Shown piece after piece: positions 15,249-24,346 of a DNA stretch of 27,824 nucleotides. The stretch is from contig CAYOFK010000011.1 in the NCBI GenBank assembly GCA_964403185.1, forward strand, positions 1 to 27,824, read 5' to 3'. The notes under the pieces were generated by a model. The model saw only the letters and a program-made list of their open reading frames with translations, did not search any database and was not told the DNA's origin. The DNA comes from CAYOFK01 sp964403185. Lineage in GTDB: Bacteria > Bacteroidota > Bacteroidia > Bacteroidales > VadinHA17. Position 1 is the first letter of the stretch, and each line of letters opens with the position of its first letter. The position numbers were made by a program, and so were the translations under genes.

Positions 15249-17522
15249 CTATTTATCATTCTCAGTTCTGTAAAGCACAAAATCTCTCTGGGCTTTTAAC
15301 AGATTAACAATATATAAAGTCAGGTTCTTTGACTCATTAAGGATCTCAAGGTACAACATGCTGCTCTTTGTACTTAATCTTTCCTTTTTCAAAGATTTAA
15401 TAAGTTTTTTACGGAGTTTCTGGACGGTATCCAGAGTTTCTTGCTGAATGTCAAGAACATCATCTATTGAATCATAACTGTTTGATTTGATTAGCTTGTC
15501 AATGGCATGGAATAATCCTGAAAGTTCCTCCTTAACGATCATCAAATCACTTACCTGGTCATCCTCAAGAGGTGGGTGATGATTGTCGAGATGCATATAT
15601 ATGGGATCGGCCAGATATGTGAGGCAATGGGCTGTTTCACGGAGATAATCAATGACCTGGACATAATAATGGCCACTGTCAATATCCTCTTCTTTCAGAC
15701 GCCTGATGGTGGCGTGAATAGTATCCTTTATTTGTTTGGTTTTTTTATTAAGTTTTTTAATGTCCTTTTTCGTGTCACGGACTTTCTTTAAGTTCTCTTC
15801 CATCAATCCTTCAAGGATCTTGTTATTCAGCTGTGACACGGTATCAAGGGATTCAAGAACGGTGTCATGGCAGGAAGTGAAGATATTTTCTGCATCTATT
15901 GGTCCGGTTTCCGATTCAAAATCTTCTTTTTCCTTTTTTTCTTTTGATCTCCTGCGATGAATTATTTGTGTCCTGTAAATGAAAAAAACTGCCAGGGACA
16001 GGAGAAAGACTACAGCGAATATTTTTCCGTAATAGATAGCAAATGCAATGACAAATGCGGCAGTGAAGGCAATCATGGCAGTAAAGAACCAACCCATGAT
16101 GACGGTAACCACTCCGGTGATCCGGTACACAGCACTTTCCCTGCCCCAGGCACGATCGGCAAGAGAAGTACCCATGGCCACCATGAAGGTTACATAGGTG
16201 GTGGAGAGAGGAAGTTTTAATGAGGTTCCGATGGCAATCAATATGCTTGCAACAACCAGATTTACAGAGGCTCTGATTAAATCAAACGAAACACCCTTCT
16301 CTTCCTTCATTTGGTCATATTGAGTTCTCTCAAACCTGTCATTTACCCATTTTCGTCCTGAACTTGGCACCATTAGTTTAATGCCATTTCCAATAGCTAT
16401 GAATTGCCTGATAATCATCCTGGCAACTACAGAAGATTCAAATCTTTCGCTTCCCTCACTTTGCCGGCTGAGATCCAGTGTTGTGGTTGTAACTGATTTT
16501 GCTTTCCTTGAAAAGCCAAGGGTTATGACCATAATAACGCCTGCAGTCAACAGAAATATGGTTGGGGTTTTTACAGGACCGCTTAGGGATTCCATAATGA
16601 GTTGGCCGGGTTCCTGCCCGGATGCCAGGAATGCTTTGAAAGACTCAAAGCCGGCCAAAGGTACACCGATGAAATTAACAAGGTCGTTTCCGGCAAAAGC
16701 CATAGCAAGGGCAAAGGTTCCAATCAGAACAATAAACTTTAGAATATTAAGCTTGATAAGCATGCTGAGGAGTTGAAGAACAATCGTCCAGCCAATAAAA
16801 CTTAAAAGTAAAATCTGAAAGGAGTGTTGTTTTACCCACTCCATTAAAAGTTCCCCGTTTGATAATTCAAAATCTGCAAAAGCAGATCCTTTGAGGCCTT
16901 TAATCAGCATAAAATATGTAATGGAGGTGATGGCCACACCGCCCCAAATTGCCCCAAAGTATTTAAAAGATTGCTGGTAATTGAATGAAAAAATGATCCT
17001 TGAAACATATTGCACTATGGCACCTACTGTAAATGCAATGACCACAGATAATAATATTCCGGCAATGATCCCCAATGCCCTTGAGGAATTAATATAGGTT
17101 GCCAGGCTGCCGGTTCCACCATCTGTACTTATAATTTTTATAAGGGCCACAGCCACAGCAGCTCCCAACAGTTCAAAAACGATGGATACGGTTGTGGAAG
17201 TGGGCAAGCCATAAGTGTTAAAAAGATCCAGTAACACTATATCAGTTATCATCACAGCCAGAAATAAGACCATGATCTCGTTAAAATAAAATTGATCCGG
17301 GTGGAAGATCCCCTTCCTGGCAACTTCCATCATACCGGTGGAGAAGGTAGCTCCCACCAAAACGCCCAGAGCAGCTATGATCATGATGGTCCTGAAAGGC
17401 GCCGCTTTTGAACCTATGGATGAATTCAGAAAATTAACCGCATCGTTACTGACACCAACAACCAGGTCCGAAATGGCCAGGGCAAATAGAATGATTACAA
17501 AGATCAGGAAATATGTTTCCAT
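15249..17522 (-). CDS. PiT-family inorganic phosphate transporter fused to a PhoU-like domain
   Basis: 757 residues. The membrane part (about 1-515) has the two inverted PiT repeats: SNDAVNF (25-31) with GLPTSTTVS (105-113), and GNDLVNF (278-284) with PLSTTYV later on. It should move phosphate with H+ or Na+ across the inner membrane. Residues about 517-757 are soluble, helical and charged (from RRRSKEKKEKEDFE onward), and resemble the PhoU/DUF47 regulators that often sit beside PiT genes; here the two are one protein, an arrangement also known from other Bacteroidota. The upstream region (17523-17938) is unusually rich in ATGACA repeats and palindromes. A beta-barrel gene follows 170 bp downstream. 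Confidence 0.93.
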   Translation of the reverse strand: METYFLIFVIILFALAISDLVVGVSNDAVNFLNSSIGSKAAPFRTIMIIAALGVLVGATFSTGMMEVARKGIFHPDQFYFNEIMVLFLAVMITDIVLLDLFNTYGLPTSTTVSIVFELLGAAVAVALIKIISTDGGTGSLATYINSSRALGIIAGILLSVVIAFTVGAIVQYVSRIIFSFNYQQSFKYFGAIWGGVAITSITYFMLIKGLKGSAFADFELSNGELLMEWVKQHSFQILLLSFIGWTIVLQLLSMLIKLNILKFIVLIGTFALAMAFAGNDLVNFIGVPLAGFESFKAFLASGQEPGQLIMESLSGPVKTPTIFLLTAGVIMVITLGFSRKAKSVTTTTLDLSRQSEGSERFESSVVARMIIRQFIAIGNGIKLMVPSSGRKWVNDRFERTQYDQMKEEKGVSFDLIRASVNLVVASILIAIGTSLKLPLSTTYVTFMVAMGTSLADRAWGRESAVYRITGVVTVIMGWFFTAMIAFTAAFVIAFAIYYGKIFAVVFLLSLAVFFIYRTQIIHRRRSKEKKEKEDFESETGPIDAENIFTSCHDTVLESLDTVSQLNNKILEGLMEENLKKVRDTKKDIKKLNKKTKQIKDTIHATIRRLKEEDIDSGHYYVQVIDYLRETAHCLTYLADPIYMHLDNHHPPLEDDQVSDLMIVKEELSGLFHAIDKLIKSNSYDSIDDVLDIQQETLDTVQKLRKKLIKSLKKERLSTKSSMLYLEILNESKNLTLYIVNLLKAQRDFVLYRTENDK

Positions 17523-17649
17523 GGAATTTCAGGTTTCGGCGAAAGTAATTTTTATGCGTCAGGATCCGTAACAATGAGATGTTAAATTAACGTTAAATTT
17601 TTTACCGGAAGAAATCAGTCCGGTTAATTTTTATGAACAAATAACCAAC

Positions 17650-17810
17650 CATGGTAATTCAATGGTAATTCAATGGTCATGCGATAGTCATGACAATTGC
17701 ATGACAGCGAAGTTGTATGACGTTTGCGCAGCAAACCATTAACAATTGTATGACAGGGAGCGGCAGCGGCCCAATGACATCCCGCAGGAATATATGACAA
17801 TGAATGACAA
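17650..17810. repeat. ATGACA-rich degenerate repeat array
   Basis: ATGACA or ATGACG occurs at 17690, 17701, 17717, 17750, 17774, 17794 and 17804. A longer direct repeat, ACAATTGyATGACAGsGA, occurs at 17693-17710 and 17742-17759 (16 of 18 matches). An 11-bp unit, AATGGTAATTC, is repeated just to the left. GTTTGC-GCA-GCAAAC forms a small hairpin near 17723-17737. It could be a slippage-derived minisatellite or an array of regulator sites. Confidence 0.55.
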
Positions 17811-17831
17811 GGAGTGTAACTTCTGAATTAC

Positions 17832-17859
17832 ATTCAGTGAAACGTTTATTTCACTGAAT
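17832..17859. repeat. Perfect 11-bp inverted repeat with 6-nt loop
   Basis: ATTCAGTGAAA (17832-17842), CGTTTA, TTTCACTGAAT (17849-17859). The flanking TTAC and GTAA can extend the stem past one bulged base. No T-run follows in either direction, so an operator or repeat is likelier than a terminator. Confidence 0.55.
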
Positions 17860-17892
17860 TGTAAAGGCAAATGTCAGATAGATAGGGTAAAA

Positions 17893-17917
17893 AAAAAGAT
17901 CCGCGCGGGATCTTTTT
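17893..17917 (-). terminator. Rho-independent terminator of the 17939-19093 gene
   Basis: AAAAAGATCC (17893-17902), loop GCGCG, GGATCTTTTT (17908-17917): a 10-bp perfect stem starting 22 bp past the minus-strand stop codon. The stem is symmetric, with A- and T-runs on both sides, so it could act in both directions. Confidence 0.85.
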
Positions 17918-17938
17918 ATTATAATCAAAATATCTGAA

Positions 17939-19093
17939 TCATTTCTTTTTTCCGGCATGTTCTTCCAGGATACTATTAATCAGAGGTTTATAGAATTTCC
18001 AGAAAAATTTTCTACGATCACTCAGTTCATCATTGTAGAGCCATATGGGAGCCAATTTGGAGATGCCGTTAAAGTAAGCAAGGAAGGGTTTTACTTCATT
18101 ATCGGCAAAATCACCTGCAAAATAATAGTGTGGCGCATCTGTTGTGCTTTCCAGAACAGCCGGGAACTCAAAAGGAATAAAGTTATTTGTAAGAACAGAA
18201 TCACCCTTCTCGTTTACATGCAACCTGAAACTTGATACGACCCTATTATTACCAGGTTGTACAATTTCAAACCAGTATGGATAATTCATCTGGTAAGGCA
18301 CATGGAATTTTTTCATACCATAATCCGTAGTGTAGATATATGGAACTTCAAAATCAAGATGCGTTTCATTCTCTAAAACCACAACTTTGCTGTCATACTG
18401 TATCAGGACAATCCCTGATTTTTTGAAAGGCCAGGCTTGCTGGTATTGTTTCCGGTACAACTCCAGCATCCATTCCGGGAAATCAGGATTGGCAACAGTA
18501 TCCAGACAAGAATAATATTTTCCGATCCAGCCTGTGCTGTGAATATCCAGAAGGGACTCAACTTTACTTCTTTCAAGATCCGGTGTTGGATATGCCAGGA
18601 TATTATATTCACCAATAATGAGTTTTTTCCGTTTTTTTAATTCCATCATCAACGAATAGTCGTTGGCCAGAAGGCCCCCGTAAATTTTACGGGATCTCCG
18701 GTTCTTATTGATTCCCTGATACCAGTCATTAAAATACACTCCATAGGTATCCGTGTAATATGCACCATCATATTCCTCAGCCAAATCAATGATGTCAGCC
18801 AAACGGATCCGGTCGATTTCATATTGCCTGTTCCGCAAGGGCCTTAAGGGGAAGAATCCGAAATAGTCTTTCTTGTACCAGTATGGCCGGTTGTTGCTTT
18901 TGACATACTTTTCGTGGTTTAATACCCAGTTAAACGACTGATGCTTGTGTCGTTCAAGAGTGGGAACCGTTTTGTCAAGAACAAGGAGTTGAATGGATTT
19001 CTTGGGCTTAAAGGTCCATTTTATTAATCCTATTGCCGGTACAATTAAAACAAGAATAAGAATAATAATGAATACTTTTAAGAACCTGCTCAT
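17939..19093 (-). CDS. Unrecognised membrane-anchored protein (384 residues)
   Basis: I do not recognise a family. An N-terminal helix (about 5-26, FLKVFIIILILVLIVPAIG) looks like an uncleaved signal anchor, placing the rest in the periplasm. Notable segments are IQLLVLDKTVPTLERHKHQSF (about 34-54), YYTDTYGVYFNDWYQG, KKLIIGEYNILAYPTPDLER, and STGWIGKYYSCLDT. The short hydrophobic strands with charged loops suggest an alpha/beta domain. EYN, Y-P-T and G-W-I-G-K-Y-Y look like conserved active-site-type clusters, followed by a beta-rich second half. It is not clearly co-transcribed with neighbours: a strong terminator follows it, and a long hairpin lies upstream. It could be an enzyme or a binding protein. 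Confidence 0.75.
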   Translation of the reverse strand: MSRFLKVFIIILILVLIVPAIGLIKWTFKPKKSIQLLVLDKTVPTLERHKHQSFNWVLNHEKYVKSNNRPYWYKKDYFGFFPLRPLRNRQYEIDRIRLADIIDLAEEYDGAYYTDTYGVYFNDWYQGINKNRRSRKIYGGLLANDYSLMMELKKRKKLIIGEYNILAYPTPDLERSKVESLLDIHSTGWIGKYYSCLDTVANPDFPEWMLELYRKQYQQAWPFKKSGIVLIQYDSKVVVLENETHLDFEVPYIYTTDYGMKKFHVPYQMNYPYWFEIVQPGNNRVVSSFRLHVNEKGDSVLTNNFIPFEFPAVLESTTDAPHYYFAGDFADNEVKPFLAYFNGISKLAPIWLYNDELSDRRKFFWKFYKPLINSILEEHAGKKK

Positions 19094-19140
19094 TTTTGTT
19101 TTTATTATGTTGAACCTATCCTTTAATTCTGAGATTTAAA

Positions 19141-19185
19141 TACATATATGCTGATAAAATAAGGAACTTTATCAGCATAAATGTA
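19141..19185. repeat. Long hairpin, 18-bp arms with one mismatch
   Basis: Arms 19141-19158 and 19168-19185 pair at 17 of 18 positions around a 9-nt loop (ATAAGGAAC); the core is TGCTGATAAA/TTTATCAGCA. It lies between the end of the gamma-glutamyltransferase gene and the start of the unknown gene, both on the minus strand. It could terminate the first or form a leader hairpin of the second. The T-run is weak. Confidence 0.6.
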
Positions 19186-19346
19186 TTAAAATAATTTAAG
19201 AAAAAAAACAAATTCAAATGTTGTACACTTTACAAACAGCTTTGAAGATATTTTATTGTTAAACGTTCAGGGAAAAAAGTGTCGGCAAACATTTCCTGTG
19301 CTTTCATTATTATTCCAAAATGTTCAGGGCGACTGTCCGGGGCTGT

Positions 19347-21068
19347 CTAATAACCGGAGGCTTTATCATCACCGCGGGGATCTGCTCCACCCTCAAGACT
19401 CCCGTCTGGCCTTTTGAGTATCGCATCCACACGGCCAATGGAGGATCGTTCCCTCATGATGTGTCCGATTTCCTCGATCCGCACAATCAGGGAGTCTGAA
19501 AAAGTACCCCTTTCGTAAGATACGTATTCTGGTTTCCACTGATGGTGAAACCGGGGCGCGGATACCGCTTCCTGCATGGACATTCCGAAATCAACCACAT
19601 TAAGGATGGTTTGAAATACAGAGGTAATGATCGTGGATCCTCCGGGGGAGCCAACAACCATAAAAAGATCGAAATCCTTTTCCACAATGGTTGGTGTCAT
19701 GGAACTTAACATGCGTTTAGCGGGCTGGATGGAATTCGCTTCCCCGCCAATCAGACCGTAAACATTGGGAGCTCCCGGCTTGGCGCTGAAATCATCCATC
19801 TCATTATTTAAAAAGAATCCGGCACCCTCAACCACGATGCCGGTTCCATATCCTCCATTTAAGGTGGTGGTACCGGCAACTGCATTCCCATTCCTGTCCA
19901 CAATCGAATAATGTGTTGTCTCCTCACTTTCATGACCAACGGGATCGCCATGTCCGATAATATCAGAATTGGAAGCTTTATCAATTGAAAAATCATCAAA
20001 CCTCCGCTTCAGATAGATCTCATCCAGTAAGGCTTCAGCCGGAACCGGATAAAAATCAGAATCGCCCAGAAATTCGGCACGATCGGCATACATTCTTTTC
20101 TCAGCTTCGATCATCAGATGCATGGTTCTGGGATCATGAAATCCCCACTCCTTGATCGGAAAGGGTTCTACAAATTTGAGTAACTGAATCAATCCGATGC
20201 CTCCACTGGAAGGAGGCCCCATGGAAATGATCTTATAATTCTTATAGACTGACCCGACCGGGTCACGCCAGACCGATTGATAATTTTTAAGGTCCTCCAG
20301 GGTAAGAAGGCCCTTTATGGGTTGCTCCGGATGGCTCATCTGAGCCACAATACGATCTGCAGTTTCACCTTCGTAAAATCCTGAAATCCCCTGATTCCGG
20401 ATCAATTCAATGGTATGAGCCAGCACAGGCTGCCGCAAAGTGTCGCCCGTCTTCCATTCCTCCTCTTTAACAAATGCCGGAGTATGGTGGTTCAATTCGA
20501 GAAACCGTTCTTTGGAGCGGTTCAATCGATTCGCTTGCCTTTCAGTTACAGGGAAGCCATTCATTGCAAGATCAATAGCCGGTTGCAGGATCTCCGAAAA
20601 ATCCAGTGCCCCATGTGCCTGATGCGCAGTAAAAACACCATGAACGGTTCCCGGAACACCCACAGCCAGCAGCGACCGCGTACTCAATCCGGGAATGACC
20701 TCCCCGTTGTCATCCAGATACATGTCATGGTTGGCTCCTGCCGGGGCTTTCTCCCTGTAGTCCAATGATGCATAAGTTCCGTCTGCAAAGCGCATGACCA
20801 TAAATCCGCCTCCGCCAATGTTGCCGGCATTGGGATAGCAAACAGCCAGGGCAAATTGCACGGCACATGCAGCATCAACTGCAGTGCCCCCTTTTTTCAG
20901 TATGTCCACGCCGATCTTCGAAGCTTCAGGATGCGCCGACACAACCATACCGTTCTTAGCCAGGACACCGGTGCCGGAGTCGTTGGTTTCAAGACCCTTA
21001 CACGATATCTGCATAAGGCAAATCAGTAAGCAGATCAAACCCATATTCATTAATGAGGATAATTTCAT
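19347..21068 (-). CDS. ggt: Gamma-glutamyltransferase (glutathione hydrolase)
   Basis: 573 residues, normal length for the Ntn-hydrolase GGT precursor. It cleaves gamma-glutamyl bonds of glutathione and related peptides after self-processing before Thr384 (in SEETTHYSIVD), which becomes the catalytic N-terminus of the small subunit. Other family blocks are AGNIGGGGFMV (81-91), DYREKAPA (103-110), GPPSSGGIG (284-292), LNNEMDDFS and VGSPGGSTIITSV. It ends in GGADPRGDDKASGY, the usual C-terminus, so it is complete. The N-terminus is a signal peptide with Cys23 (QISC), a weak lipobox, so it may be an envelope lipoprotein. It is divergent from the Asp-box protein gene, with 116 bp between starts. 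Confidence 0.95.
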   Translation of the reverse strand: MKLSSLMNMGLICLLICLMQISCKGLETNDSGTGVLAKNGMVVSAHPEASKIGVDILKKGGTAVDAACAVQFALAVCYPNAGNIGGGGFMVMRFADGTYASLDYREKAPAGANHDMYLDDNGEVIPGLSTRSLLAVGVPGTVHGVFTAHQAHGALDFSEILQPAIDLAMNGFPVTERQANRLNRSKERFLELNHHTPAFVKEEEWKTGDTLRQPVLAHTIELIRNQGISGFYEGETADRIVAQMSHPEQPIKGLLTLEDLKNYQSVWRDPVGSVYKNYKIISMGPPSSGGIGLIQLLKFVEPFPIKEWGFHDPRTMHLMIEAEKRMYADRAEFLGDSDFYPVPAEALLDEIYLKRRFDDFSIDKASNSDIIGHGDPVGHESEETTHYSIVDRNGNAVAGTTTLNGGYGTGIVVEGAGFFLNNEMDDFSAKPGAPNVYGLIGGEANSIQPAKRMLSSMTPTIVEKDFDLFMVVGSPGGSTIITSVFQTILNVVDFGMSMQEAVSAPRFHHQWKPEYVSYERGTFSDSLIVRIEEIGHIMRERSSIGRVDAILKRPDGSLEGGADPRGDDKASGY

Positions 21069-21184
21069 GTATAAATTATTATTAGGAATTGCTATTTATC
21101 TAATAAAGTAAACAATAATACACAGAAGAATTGAAAAATATACTTATTTTTCGCCATATTCCCGGTAAAAATTTAAATAGATTG

Positions 21185-24100
21185 ATGATGAATTCGAAAT
21201 TTGTTAGGTTTTGTTCCCATGCATTCTGCCTGGGCGTGGTTGTTTTAATGGGTGTATCCCCTGAAGCAATTGCAAAGAAAAAAAATACTAAAGACCCTGT
21301 TCCGGCCATCGATGTGAACTTTTTTGGCAATCTGGAGTACAGGAATATTGGTCCATTCCGTGGCGGCCGGGCTGCAGCCGTCACCGGTGTGACAGGTGAT
21401 CAACAAACTTTCTACCAGGGGGCTGCCGGTGGAGGGGTCTGGAAAACAACCGATGCAGGCTTGAGTTGGAAAAATGTATCTGACGGATATTTTGGAGGCA
21501 CAATCGGGGCAGTGGCTGTGAGTGAGTCTAATCCCAATATAGTGTATGCCGGCGGGGGTGAAGTGACCGTGCGGGGAAACGTTTCTCACGGTTATGGAAT
21601 CTGGAAATCCGATGATGCAGGAGAAACCTGGACCTATAAAGGATTGAAAGAAGGGCAATATATCCCCAGGATCAGGATCCATCCGGAAAATCCCGATATT
21701 GTTTATGCTGCCGTGCTGGGTCATCTGTTCGGACCGAATAAAGAACGTGGTGTATACAGATCAACGGACGGCGGAATTTCCTGGAACAAAGTGCTCTATG
21801 TCAGTCCGGAGGCGGGAGGGTGCGACCTGATCCTGGATCCCTCCAATCCCAATGTGCTGTACGCTTCAACATGGCGGGTGAAACGCACCCCCTATAGCCT
21901 TGAAAGTGGCGGTGAAGGATCGGCACTGTGGAAAAGTAAGGACGGCGGAGAAAACTGGGACCGGCTGAACGACCATCCCGGATTTCCTGAAGGCCCCATC
22001 GGAATCATTGGAGTGGCTGTGTCTCCGGTCAATAACCAAAGGGTGTGGGCATTGATTGAAGCAGGAGAAGGTGGATTGTTCCGGTCTGAAGATGGCGGAG
22101 CCTCCTGGAATACGGTGAACACCGACAGAAATCTCAGACAACGGGCCTGGTATTATACCCGTGTATATGCCGACACTGAAAATGAGGACCGCGTATATGT
22201 TATGAATGTGGGCTTTCATGTTTCAGATGACGGAGGAAAGAGTTTTAAAAGAAAACGGACACCCCATGGCGACCATCATGATCTGTGGATCTCGCCCGCG
22301 AATAACAACATACTGGCTGTGGCCGATGATGGCGGGGCACAAATCAGTATGGACGCCGGAAAACGCTGGTCAGCCTATAACAACCAACCCACCGCACAAT
22401 TCTACAGGATCAGTACCGACAATCACTTCCCCTACAGGATCTATGTGGCACAACAGGATAATTCAGCCATAAGGATCAGTCACCGGTCTTTTGGAAGAGG
22501 TATTACCGAATCGGACTGGGAATCTACAGCAGGTGGCGAAAGCGGATACATTGTTCCCGATCCGGATGATCCCGAAATCGTCTATGGAGGATCCTATGGC
22601 GGCTACCTGGTCCGTATGAATCACCGTACCGGAGAATACAGGACCATTGATGTCTGGCCTGATAATCCTATGGGCTGGGGCGCCGGAGATTTGAAATTCA
22701 GGTTCCAGTGGAATTTCCCCATCCTGTTCTCAAAACATGAAAAGAATGCCCTGTACTGTGCCGCCAATATCCTTTTCAAAACTACAAATGAAGGCCAGAA
22801 CTGGGAGGCCATCAGTCCCGATCTTACCAGGAATGATCCCTCTATGCTTGGACCGTCAGGCGGCCCCATTACCAAAGACAATACAGGCGTGGAATACTAT
22901 GCAACCATATTTGCCGTTGCGGAGGACCGGCTTGAGCCCGGAATCATCTGGGCAGGATCTGACGATGGTTTGATACACATTACCAGGGATAGCGGTGAAA
23001 ACTGGACCAATGTTACACCACCGGAAACCCTGATGCCGGAATGGACCATGGTAAACAGCATCGAAACAAGCCCCTTTCATAAAGGAACAGCCTTTGTTGC
23101 AGCCACAGGATATAAGAAAGATGATTTTACTCCCTATATTCTGAAAACTGAAGATTATGGTGCAAACTGGAAGCTCCTGACAACCGGTATTAATCCGGAA
23201 CATTTTACACGCGTGGTCCGTTGCGATCCCGGAAGAGAAGGACTGCTCTATGCCGGCACCGAGTCCGGCATGTATATCTCCTTTGACAATGGAGCCCTAT
23301 GGCAGGCATTCCAACTCAATCTTCCCATGGTGCCCGTCACAGATCTTGCGGTCAAAGACAATGATCTGATCGTGGCCACACAGGGCAGAGCGGTATGGAT
23401 ACTGGATGATCTTACGCCACTGCACCAGGTCTCCCCCGGCTACTCTCAGGGAAAGCTTACCGTTTTTAATCCGCGTCCTGCCTACAGGGTGTCCGGTGGC
23501 CAGGGCGGTCCGGCAAGCGGGACAAATCCACCCGGCGGACCGGTCATCAATTTTTTCCTCAATCAGAAACCTGATGAAGAAGCTGTGCGCATCGATATCC
23601 TGGAAGCAGAAGGGATTCTGGTAAAGAGCTTCAGAACAGGGGTTAAAAGGAAATCACTGAGCAGTGAATCTGTAACCGGCCCCCTGGATGTAAAAAAAGG
23701 CCTGAACCGTTTTGCCTGGAACATGCAATACCCTGGAGCAAAACGCTTCCCTAACCTGATCATGTGGGCCGGCGGTACATCAGGCCCCCGGGCCATACCT
23801 GGCAGTTATACAGCCCGCGTGGTGGTTGGTGACGACTCAACGGATGTGCCGTTCAGGATTGTGAAAAATCCCAATTCCTCCAGTTCACAGGAGGACTATC
23901 AGGAACAATTCAATTTCCTCATCCAATGCCGCAACAAACTGAGTGAAACGCATCAGGCCATCATTGATATCCGAAGCCTGAGAACCCAGATGAACCGGCT
24001 GAAGAAACATCTTGAAAAAGAGGATCATGCTGAAATACTGGATTTGATCGGGGACATTGAAAAAACATCCGGGGCTGTTGAAAAAGCCCTCTACCAAACC

Positions 24101-24346
24101 AAAAACCAAAGCGGACAGGATCCCTTGAACTACCCCATCAGGCTGAATAACAAACTGGCAGCAGTGGCAGGTCTGGCCTCCAGGGGGGAATTCAAACCTA
24201 CCGACCAGGCATATGAAGTCCGGGATGAATTGATCGGGAAGATCAATCTGGAACTGGAAAAGTTTGAAAAGATCAAGACCGGGGATATACCCAGACTGAA
24301 TCAACTAATTCTCGATCATAAAGTCGAGATCATTCAGTTGAAGTGA
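21185..24346 (+). CDS. Secreted Asp-box (BNR) beta-propeller protein, Vps10/sortilin-like
   Basis: 1053 residues from the ATG at 21185 (a second ATG is at 21188). The frame is open from a TTG at 21131, but only the internal ATGs place a normal signal peptide (VRFCSHAFCLGVVVLMGV...EAIA) at the N-terminus. The start of the mature chain has RNIGPFRGGRAAAVTG, a family hallmark. About eleven Asp-box-like turns follow, for example STDGGISW, SKDGGENW, SEDGGASW, TRDSGENW and TEDYGANW, implying one or two beta-propellers. A C-terminal beta domain and a helical, probably coiled-coil tail (RNKLSETHQAIIDIRSLRTQ onward) complete it. Databases often name such proteins glycosyl hydrolases, but no catalytic residues support that; a binding or scaffold role is as likely. 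Confidence 0.85.
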   Translation: MMNSKFVRFCSHAFCLGVVVLMGVSPEAIAKKKNTKDPVPAIDVNFFGNLEYRNIGPFRGGRAAAVTGVTGDQQTFYQGAAGGGVWKTTDAGLSWKNVSDGYFGGTIGAVAVSESNPNIVYAGGGEVTVRGNVSHGYGIWKSDDAGETWTYKGLKEGQYIPRIRIHPENPDIVYAAVLGHLFGPNKERGVYRSTDGGISWNKVLYVSPEAGGCDLILDPSNPNVLYASTWRVKRTPYSLESGGEGSALWKSKDGGENWDRLNDHPGFPEGPIGIIGVAVSPVNNQRVWALIEAGEGGLFRSEDGGASWNTVNTDRNLRQRAWYYTRVYADTENEDRVYVMNVGFHVSDDGGKSFKRKRTPHGDHHDLWISPANNNILAVADDGGAQISMDAGKRWSAYNNQPTAQFYRISTDNHFPYRIYVAQQDNSAIRISHRSFGRGITESDWESTAGGESGYIVPDPDDPEIVYGGSYGGYLVRMNHRTGEYRTIDVWPDNPMGWGAGDLKFRFQWNFPILFSKHEKNALYCAANILFKTTNEGQNWEAISPDLTRNDPSMLGPSGGPITKDNTGVEYYATIFAVAEDRLEPGIIWAGSDDGLIHITRDSGENWTNVTPPETLMPEWTMVNSIETSPFHKGTAFVAATGYKKDDFTPYILKTEDYGANWKLLTTGINPEHFTRVVRCDPGREGLLYAGTESGMYISFDNGALWQAFQLNLPMVPVTDLAVKDNDLIVATQGRAVWILDDLTPLHQVSPGYSQGKLTVFNPRPAYRVSGGQGGPASGTNPPGGPVINFFLNQKPDEEAVRIDILEAEGILVKSFRTGVKRKSLSSESVTGPLDVKKGLNRFAWNMQYPGAKRFPNLIMWAGGTSGPRAIPGSYTARVVVGDDSTDVPFRIVKNPNSSSSQEDYQEQFNFLIQCRNKLSETHQAIIDIRSLRTQMNRLKKHLEKEDHAEILDLIGDIEKTSGAVEKALYQTKNQSGQDPLNYPIRLNNKLAAVAGLASRGEFKPTDQAYEVRDELIGKINLELEKFEKIKTGDIPRLNQLILDHKVEIIQLK

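Larger units (their letters stand above)
17523..17938. other. 416-bp control region upstream of the phosphate transporter
   Basis: No gene. From the transporter start outward: a TTAACGTTAA palindrome (17587-17596); ACCGGA...TCCGGT arms near 17604-17625; an ATGACA-rich stretch (17650-17810); a perfect 11-bp hairpin (17832-17859); and the terminator of the next gene (17893-17917). No exact TAnnTTTG was found on the transporter strand. Confidence 0.65.

Noticed and set aside
19339..19348. GGGGCTGTCT, identical to the first 10 bases of the MITE-like element end
   Set aside because: Only 10 bases match, no second end lies nearby, and it overlaps the end of an intact gene; probably chance.
21131..21184. 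TTG start for the Asp-box protein, 18 codons before the ATG
   Set aside because: The added residues carry no family feature and push the signal peptide inward; the ATG at 21185 gives a normal export signal.
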